This document shows positions 12,432 through 15,579 of a stretch of DNA of 15,579 nucleotides, in pieces. A program made the translations under genes and the position numbers. The notes below the pieces were generated by a model. That model did no database searches, was not told where the DNA came from, and was given only the letters and a program-made list of their open reading frames with translations. Numbering within the stretch: the first letter of the stretch is position 1; every line of letters begins with the position of its first letter. Origin of the DNA: Kiritimatiellales bacterium. Lineage in GTDB: Bacteria; Verrucomicrobiota; Kiritimatiellia; Kiritimatiellales; Pontiellaceae. The DNA lies in NCBI GenBank assembly GCA_021734595.1, contig JAIPIO010000062.1, positions 1 through 15,579 of the forward strand, read 5' to 3'.

Positions 12432-13235
12432 TTACTTTTTCTTCTTCTTTTTCCGCTTACTCGACGGCGCAGGGGCGGATTCCCGGTTACTGAGTTTCTC
12501 GACCGCCATCCACTCGTAATGCTCCTTCAGGTTGGCCGGACTGCAGTATTCCCGTTCCGCCACCTCGCCGCTTTCGGTTTTCATATAGGCCTTCAGCCAG
12601 AATCCCTTCAATTTTCCCGACTGACTGGTCGGAGCTCCCGACGTGTATTCATCATAGCCGCCGGAAAGGGACTGATCAAATATAACTATCGGCTTTGTAA
12701 CGAAACCGTCCTTTGAGCGCGCAGCAATGCTTTCAATCGTCGCGTCGCCGCCCACACAGTGCTTTTCGGTCATCTGCCCGCCCGCTGCCAGTTGCTCCTG
12801 CTCAAAGAAAATACGGTATTCAAACCGTATATTTTCGAGTGTTACCGAACTCCCGTTCTGCAGGTTAACATTATAGACAATCTTCTCATAATTACGCTTA
12901 ACGGCCCTCTGCGATCCCACCATATCATCCCATTCTTCCGCCGTCTTCTTGTCCGCCTGGATTTTAAACCACGACGAAGACATGAATCCCTTGATAAGCT
13001 GCCAGTCGCGGATGAAAACCTGATCCTTTTCGCTGAAGATTTCCGGGGTCACTTTAACCCGCCGGCGGTCGGTACGCTCTATCTCCACCAGATTCGCCCG
13101 CGAATCAAAGTTGATAATCCTGGCTTCAATGGCCCGATCCTGTTGATCTGTAAAAATGCGGTACTCCTCCGCACCCGAAACAGGCCTGGGTATAATTGAA
13201 AAAAACAAAACAGCTACTATGAGTCTGATAACCAA
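12432..13235 (-). CDS. Secreted SHD1-domain-like protein with poly-lysine tail (upstream member of the pair)
   Basis: The function is unknown. From the chosen start the protein has a strong signal peptide (VIRLIVAVLFFSIIPRPVSGA) and then the SHD1-like segment YRIFTDQQDRAIEARIINFDSRANLVEIERTDRRRVKVTPEIFSEKDQVFIRDW. A region parallel to the downstream paralogue follows (EKIVYNVNLQNGSSVTLENIRFEYRIFFEQ, GKLKGFWLKAYMKTESGE). Unlike the paralogue it ends in a basic tail, SSKRKKKKKK, which could bind nucleic acid or a polyanion such as lipopolysaccharide or cell-wall polymer. The start is uncertain: TTG at 13235 has a strong GGAGG seven bases before it, while ATG at 13265 has none but would add ten residues (MHDLHQRRLA). 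The remaining open frame further upstream is repeat and noncoding DNA. The pair sits inside the thiamin locus on the opposite strand. Confidence 0.8.
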   Translation of the reverse strand: MVIRLIVAVLFFSIIPRPVSGAEEYRIFTDQQDRAIEARIINFDSRANLVEIERTDRRRVKVTPEIFSEKDQVFIRDWQLIKGFMSSSWFKIQADKKTAEEWDDMVGSQRAVKRNYEKIVYNVNLQNGSSVTLENIRFEYRIFFEQEQLAAGGQMTEKHCVGGDATIESIAARSKDGFVTKPIVIFDQSLSGGYDEYTSGAPTSQSGKLKGFWLKAYMKTESGEVAEREYCSPANLKEHYEWMAVEKLSNRESAPAPSSKRKKKKKK

Positions 13236-13283
13236 GGCCAACCTCCGTTGATGTAAATCGTGCATACTTATCAAGAAACCGTA

Positions 13284-13334
13284 TTTTCCGGGTATTGGAA
13301 AGCGCAAACTGCAACTTTCCAGACATTGGAAGTT
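13284..13334. repeat. Bipartite TTCC-N7-GGAA element between the SHD1 pair and thiE
   Basis: TTCCGGGTATTGGAA (13286-13300) and TTCCAGACATTGGAA (13317-13331) are separated by 16 bases. This is the same two-unit layout and spacing as at 9058-9106: first unit with a TTCCGGG left arm, second with the CATTGGAA arm. It lies in the divergent gap of 161 bases. Confidence 0.78.
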
Positions 13335-13396
13335 TCCCCGCATGTCCGAGTATGCCTTAATGCCGCATCGGAGAGAAAGAGAGAGAGAAAGAAAAT

Positions 13397-14029
13397 ATGC
13401 CTGCAAAAGAAGAGTTCGGCTTATATCTGATCCTGACCGACCCAGTCGCCGGCTATGCGCCATGCGCAGAGGCGGCGGTTGAATGCGGTGTGCGCTATCT
13501 CCAGCTCCGCATGAAGGATTGCCCACCTGCGGAAGTTATCGCAACGGCAAAAAACCTGCGTGACATCACGCGCGGCAGCGCAACCCGCCTTATCATAAAC
13601 GACGACCTGTCCATTGCCATGGAGGCGGACGCCGACGGCATCCATCTCGGGCAAGGCGACCAGTCCGTCGCGGCGGCCCGGCAGCAGTGGAGCACGGACG
13701 GGAAAACTTTCGGGCTCTCCACACACAGCCATGCTCAGGAACGGACCGCCCGGGCGCTTGGGCCGGATTACATCGGCGTCGGCCCCGTCTTTCCCACACA
13801 AACCAAGAAAAATGCGGACCCCGCTCTTGGACCGGAAGAAACCGGCCATATCATACAGCAGTCGCCCCTGACAGCGGTCGCCATCGGTGGAATCAATCCC
13901 GCGAATCTTCCCGGGGTCTTGCAGGCCGGAACCGTCAACTTCTGCGTCATCAGCGCCGTAAATCAATCCTCCTCCCCGCGCGGGGCCATCAAGGAACTGC
14001 AGGAAATCTGGCAGAAGACCCGCTTTTGA
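13397..14029 (+). CDS. thiE: Thiamin phosphate synthase ThiE
   Basis: ThiE joins hydroxymethylpyrimidine pyrophosphate to the thiazole phosphate to give thiamin phosphate, the last assembly step. It is a TIM-barrel enzyme in the cytoplasm. The 210 residues match the family. YLQLRMKD (Gln36, Arg38, Lys40 bind the pyrophosphate), LIINDDLSIAMEADADGIHLGQGD (Asn68, Asp69 and the metal-binding region), GLSTHSHAQ, DYIGVGPVFPTQTKKNA and AVAIGGINPANL occur in order. The start follows the purine tract GGAGAGAAAGAGAGAGAGAAAG (13370-13391 region), which can serve as ribosome-binding site. No TPP riboswitch precedes it, although thiSGH, about 1.8 kb upstream on the same strand, has one. Two opposite-strand genes lie between, so thiE is not in the thiSGH transcript unless by very long read-through. 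Confidence 0.96.
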   Translation: MPAKEEFGLYLILTDPVAGYAPCAEAAVECGVRYLQLRMKDCPPAEVIATAKNLRDITRGSATRLIINDDLSIAMEADADGIHLGQGDQSVAAARQQWSTDGKTFGLSTHSHAQERTARALGPDYIGVGPVFPTQTKKNADPALGPEETGHIIQQSPLTAVAIGGINPANLPGVLQAGTVNFCVISAVNQSSSPRGAIKELQEIWQKTRF

Positions 14030-14031
14030 AC

Positions 14032-14060
14032 TTGAGCGACGATATGCCCCCGATTACATT
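14032..14060 (+). promoter_or_regulatory. Candidate promoter of tRNA-Leu
   Basis: TTGAGC (14032-14037), 17 bases and TACATT (14055-14060) lie just after the thiE stop. The predicted start near 14067 is about nine bases before the mature tRNA. Confidence 0.42.
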
Positions 14061-14075
14061 ACCGCCTCTTTGAAA

Positions 14076-14159
14076 GGGCGAGTGGTGAAATTGGTATACA
14101 CGCGAGATTTAGGTTCTCGTGCCACTGGCGTGCGGGTTCGAGTCCCGCCTCGCCCACCA
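14076..14159 (+). tRNA. tRNA-Leu (anticodon UAG), CCA encoded
   Basis: Acceptor arm GGGCGAG (14076-14082) pairs with CTCGCCC (14149-14155), followed by A and an encoded CCA. Anticodon stem CGAGA/TCTCG encloses TTTAGGT, giving anticodon TAG, which reads CUA-type leucine codons. A long variable arm (TGCCACTGGCG) marks the class II type. The T arm is GCGGGTTCGAGTCCCGC. Confidence 0.97.
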
Positions 14160-14443
14160 GTTTGCTTAAAGATTTGTGCTTGAGCTGACAAAAAACAACT
14201 TTCCTAAAAATGCCCGAATTAGCCTGAAATAGCCTGAATACGGGCCTGAAACGCACGTTTTTACCTTGGACATTTGCCAGTTACAAATAGGCCTTTTTGA
14301 TAATATGTGAATTTTTGGTCTCGGCGGCAGGTTGTCAACCTACCTCGCACGAAACCCACGCCAATCAATGCTTTTAGAAAACTTCGGACACGATAGGAGC
14401 AAAAAGTAACAAATTATAGGTGAAGGAAAAAGACTGTCAACTG
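14160..14443. other. Noncoding, AT-rich boundary region after tRNA-Leu with short repeats; possible attachment region
   Basis: No gene is visible here. There are tandem short repeats AGCCTGAA (14221-14228 and 14231-14238) and GGCCTGAA (14243-14250), enclosed by the inverted pair GCCCG (14212-14216) and CGGGC (14241-14245). A palindrome AGGTTGTCAACCT lies at 14329-14341. CTGTCAA occurs twice in tandem at 14434-14447, sharing TGTCAACC with that palindrome. Such arrays next to a tRNA 3' end resemble arm sites of integrases or excisionases, which is inference. No second copy of the tRNA end lies in the window. Confidence 0.35.
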
Positions 14444-14683
14444 TCAACCGATTTTCAGCCCATTTGATCTCTGCTGCCGTCTTAATGCACTGCGCCTGCA
14501 AGCCTGCTGCACCTCCAGTGCAGACGCCTTGCTGATCCTGAAGCACGGCCTGGCGTCCAGATCGCTTGCGATGTTGATCGCCCAAAGCTTCCCTTCGTAA
14601 ATCAGTTCAACGATCCTGGTCCGGGTGTACCCGATCATTTCCTGCGCATAATCCAGGGTAATGAATTCGTCGTTCTGCGGCAT
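14444..14683 (-). CDS. Excisionase-like small DNA-binding protein (MerR/HTH_17-type)
   Basis: This 79-residue protein begins MPQNDEFITLDYAQEMIGYTRTRIVELIYEGKLWAI. That is a winged helix-turn-helix of the excisionase/MerR kind: helix with Tyr-Ala-Gln-Glu, turn, recognition helix TRTRIVELIYEG, then the typical EGKLWAI wing. FRISKASALEVQQA closes the domain and a basic tail (CRRSALRRQQRSNGLK) follows. Proteins of this size direct excision or repress genes of integrated elements, or control plasmid-like functions. It is the last gene of a minus-strand cluster pointing toward tRNA-Leu, starting two bases after its upstream neighbour's stop. Its ribosome-binding site is weak (AGAAGAA). Its first codons are a near-identical copy of the neighbour's. 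Confidence 0.72.
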   Translation of the reverse strand: MPQNDEFITLDYAQEMIGYTRTRIVELIYEGKLWAINIASDLDARPCFRISKASALEVQQACRRSALRRQQRSNGLKIG

Positions 14684-14859
14684 CTTTAATTCTTCTGTTT
14701 CTTTTTCTGAATAGCGGCTTTAACGACGCGGCGGCGTCTTGCGATGTTCCATAGAAATTTAGGAGAGTTAAAATGCACGGTGAATGGCTTCCACCTTTTT
14801 GCAAAATAGAATACATCATAAATAAACAGAACCAGTTTCTGCGCATAATCCAGGGTAAT
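14642..14859. repeat. Direct repeat from duplicated 5' ends of the two small genes
   Basis: The block at 14642-14662 is identical to 14839-14859, and the similarity continues to the start codons at 14683 and 14880 with scattered changes. It covers the codons for ITLDYAQ. A shorter third resemblance (the MP-x-x-D start) occurs at 15360-15374. The coordinates span both copies; the offset is 197 bases. Confidence 0.75.
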
Positions 14860-14880
14860 TAATTCATCGCTGTTCGGCAT
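14686..14880 (-). CDS. Small basic protein sharing the excisionase-like N-terminus, domain broken off
   Basis: This is a 64-residue product. Its first 15 residues (MPNSDELITLDYAQK) copy those of the downstream excisionase-like protein. After that the helix-turn-helix is lost and replaced by an unrelated hydrophobic/aromatic stretch (LVLFIYDVFYFAKRW) and a strongly basic end (ARRRRVVKAAIQKKKQKN). It may be a remnant made by duplication and deletion, or a short membrane-associated basic peptide. The start at 14880 follows AAAGGAT (14886-14892 region); ATGs at 14898 and 14901 overlap the stop of the upstream gene. I cannot tell whether it is functional. Confidence 0.45.
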   Translation of the reverse strand: MPNSDELITLDYAQKLVLFIYDVFYFAKRWKPFTVHFNSPKFLWNIARRRRVVKAAIQKKKQKN

Positions 14881-14897
14881 ATCCGATCCTTTCCCCA

Positions 14898-15374
14898 TCA
14901 TGCAAAGAACCCTTCCCCCCGGCGGTTGATGAATCGGACCAGATCAGCAAGTGGAATTTCCCAGTTCGGATATTTAGACGATGCCCGTGCCAGGTTCGCG
15001 GCATTCGGGAATTCCCCATCCTGGATCAACCGATAGACGTGCGCCTTGCTCTTGCCCATGGCCCGGGCGATTCTCGGAGGATTCAACATGTTCGCCTCGG
15101 GGAACCGGAAATAGAGTTCCTCGGGCGGATACTCCGAATTGATGAAATGAATGAACGCCTTGAGCGGGATTATGTAATCCTCGCGTTCGCAACCATCGCG
15201 GGATACATCGATGGCTTGCAGCCTTCCCTCATAAATCCAGTTGAACACATCGGAACGGCTGCAATGTCGCGAGCTTCGCAGGGCTTTAACCACCTGATCC
15301 ATCGTCAATGGATCTTCATCGGGAATCGTAAAATCGAGTCTAAGCCGGTCTGGTAAATCATCGCTGTGCGGCAT
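14898..15374 (-). CDS. Protein with two excisionase-like helix-turn-helix domains
   Basis: This is a 158-residue likely DNA-binding protein. The first domain (about 23-79) reads LTMDQVVKALRSSRHCSRSDVFNWIYEGRLQAIDV ending YIIPLKAFIHFI. The second (about 96-150) reads MLNPPRIARAMGKSKAHVYRLIQDGEFPNA ending EIPLADLVRFI. Both follow the HTH_17/excisionase pattern of a helix-turn-helix, an (E/D)G-x-(L/F) wing and a closing hydrophobic strand-helix (PL-x-x-(F/L)-x-x-FI). The doubled domain suggests binding to two half-sites or repeated sites. It heads the small-protein cluster: the next gene overlaps or nearly abuts its end, and the partial gene upstream ends 17 bases before it. The start MPHSDDL resembles those of the two downstream proteins. 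Its exact role in element maintenance is unknown. Confidence 0.75.
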   Translation of the reverse strand: MPHSDDLPDRLRLDFTIPDEDPLTMDQVVKALRSSRHCSRSDVFNWIYEGRLQAIDVSRDGCEREDYIIPLKAFIHFINSEYPPEELYFRFPEANMLNPPRIARAMGKSKAHVYRLIQDGEFPNAANLARASSKYPNWEIPLADLVRFINRRGEGFFA

Positions 15375-15391
15375 GTTTCTTTGATCCTGTT

Positions 15392-15579
15392 CTAGTATCG
15401 CGCACCCCTGATCTGGCCTTTAAGGGTTTCAATTTGCCGGGCCTGGGAGTTCATGTTATCGATCAACTGCTGAAGCAAAGCAAAGGATGCGCCTTGCAGG
15501 ATACCGGTTCCGTTTTTTAGGTTATTGGCCAGCATCTTTATTTCAGCGGCCGTCGCCTTGTCGGTCTCTACCTTACCCG
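15392..15579 (-). CDS. Partial gene: C-terminal part of a helical, coiled-coil-like protein
   Basis: An open frame enters from the right edge on the minus strand and ends at TAG (15394-15392). The 61 visible residues include KVETDKATAAEIKMLANNL, ILQGASFALLQQLIDNMNS and QARQIETLKGQIRGARY. They are rich in Ala, Leu, Gln, Lys and Glu with heptad-like spacing and no recognisable motif. The open frame is unbroken and the gap to the next gene on the same strand is only 17 bases, which suggest a real gene in the same transcript. Its family is unknown. Confidence 0.5.
   Translation of the reverse strand, partial: GKVETDKATAAEIKMLANNLKNGTGILQGASFALLQQLIDNMNSQARQIETLKGQIRGARY

Noticed and set aside
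5194..13334. CRISPR array suggested by repeated short palindromes
   Set aside because: Units are dispersed, variable in the centre and lack regular spacers or cas genes.
13235..13396. Second TPP riboswitch before thiE
   Set aside because: No CTGAGA or ACCTGAT segments occur in the leader.
14160..14443. Integrase gene next to tRNA-Leu
   Set aside because: No open frame with a tyrosine or serine recombinase motif is present in this gap.

Overview
The window looks like chromosomal DNA from a free-living Gram-negative bacterium of the Planctomycetes-Verrucomicrobia-Chlamydiae group, most likely Kiritimatiellota (Pontiella-like). This placement is inferred from gene content, not from a marker gene. 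The evidence is a secreted formylglycine sulfatase fused to a LamG-type domain and a C-terminal module typical of that group, a stand-alone type II/IV pseudopilin, two secreted SHD1-type proteins, and many short dispersed palindromes.

Layout. Positions 1-199 hold the start of purD (minus). 275-958 is a pseudopilin gene (minus), with a terminator between it and purD. 1058-2170 is queA (plus), which carries two repeat-like in-frame insertions. 2264-3022 is a secreted caspase-like (clan CD) protein (minus). 3326-5188 is htpG with a strong terminator. 5355-7805 is a secreted sulfatase. 7843-8448 is a HAD phosphatase (minus), followed by a three-helix membrane protein (8679-9005, minus) and tRNA-Glu(UUC) (minus). 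From 9372 a TPP riboswitch with its own terminator precedes thiS-thiG-thiH. A minus-strand pair of paralogous SHD1 proteins (11641-13235) separates these from thiE (13397-14029). tRNA-Leu(UAG) lies at 14076-14159. Beyond it the sequence becomes AT-richer and holds small excisionase-like DNA-binding proteins and a partial coiled-coil protein, all on the minus strand. This reads as one edge of an integrated or accessory element at a tRNA gene.

How the genes work together. ThiS (sulfur carrier), ThiG (thiazole synthase), ThiH (dehydroglycine synthase) and ThiE (thiamin phosphate synthase) are consecutive steps of thiamin synthesis. The TPP riboswitch lets the end product shut off thiSGH. In the sequence, the same six-base block occurs at the 3' edge of the aptamer and in the terminator's 3' arm, which gives a simple anti-terminator/terminator switch. 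thiE lies beyond two opposite-strand genes and shows no riboswitch of its own.

The most unusual signal is a family of 15-bp interrupted palindromes of the form TTCC-N7-GGAA, mostly TTCCA(A/G)NC(A/C)TTGGAA on one strand. At least eleven copies are present, plus one 14-bp variant, often paired into bipartite elements of about 38-50 bp. They lie between genes, in the 5' leader of the HAD gene, after htpG, and in frame inside queA. A second, unrelated double-hairpin element is also inserted in frame in queA. These behave like palindromic elements that can be tolerated inside proteins, in the manner of Rickettsia palindromic elements.
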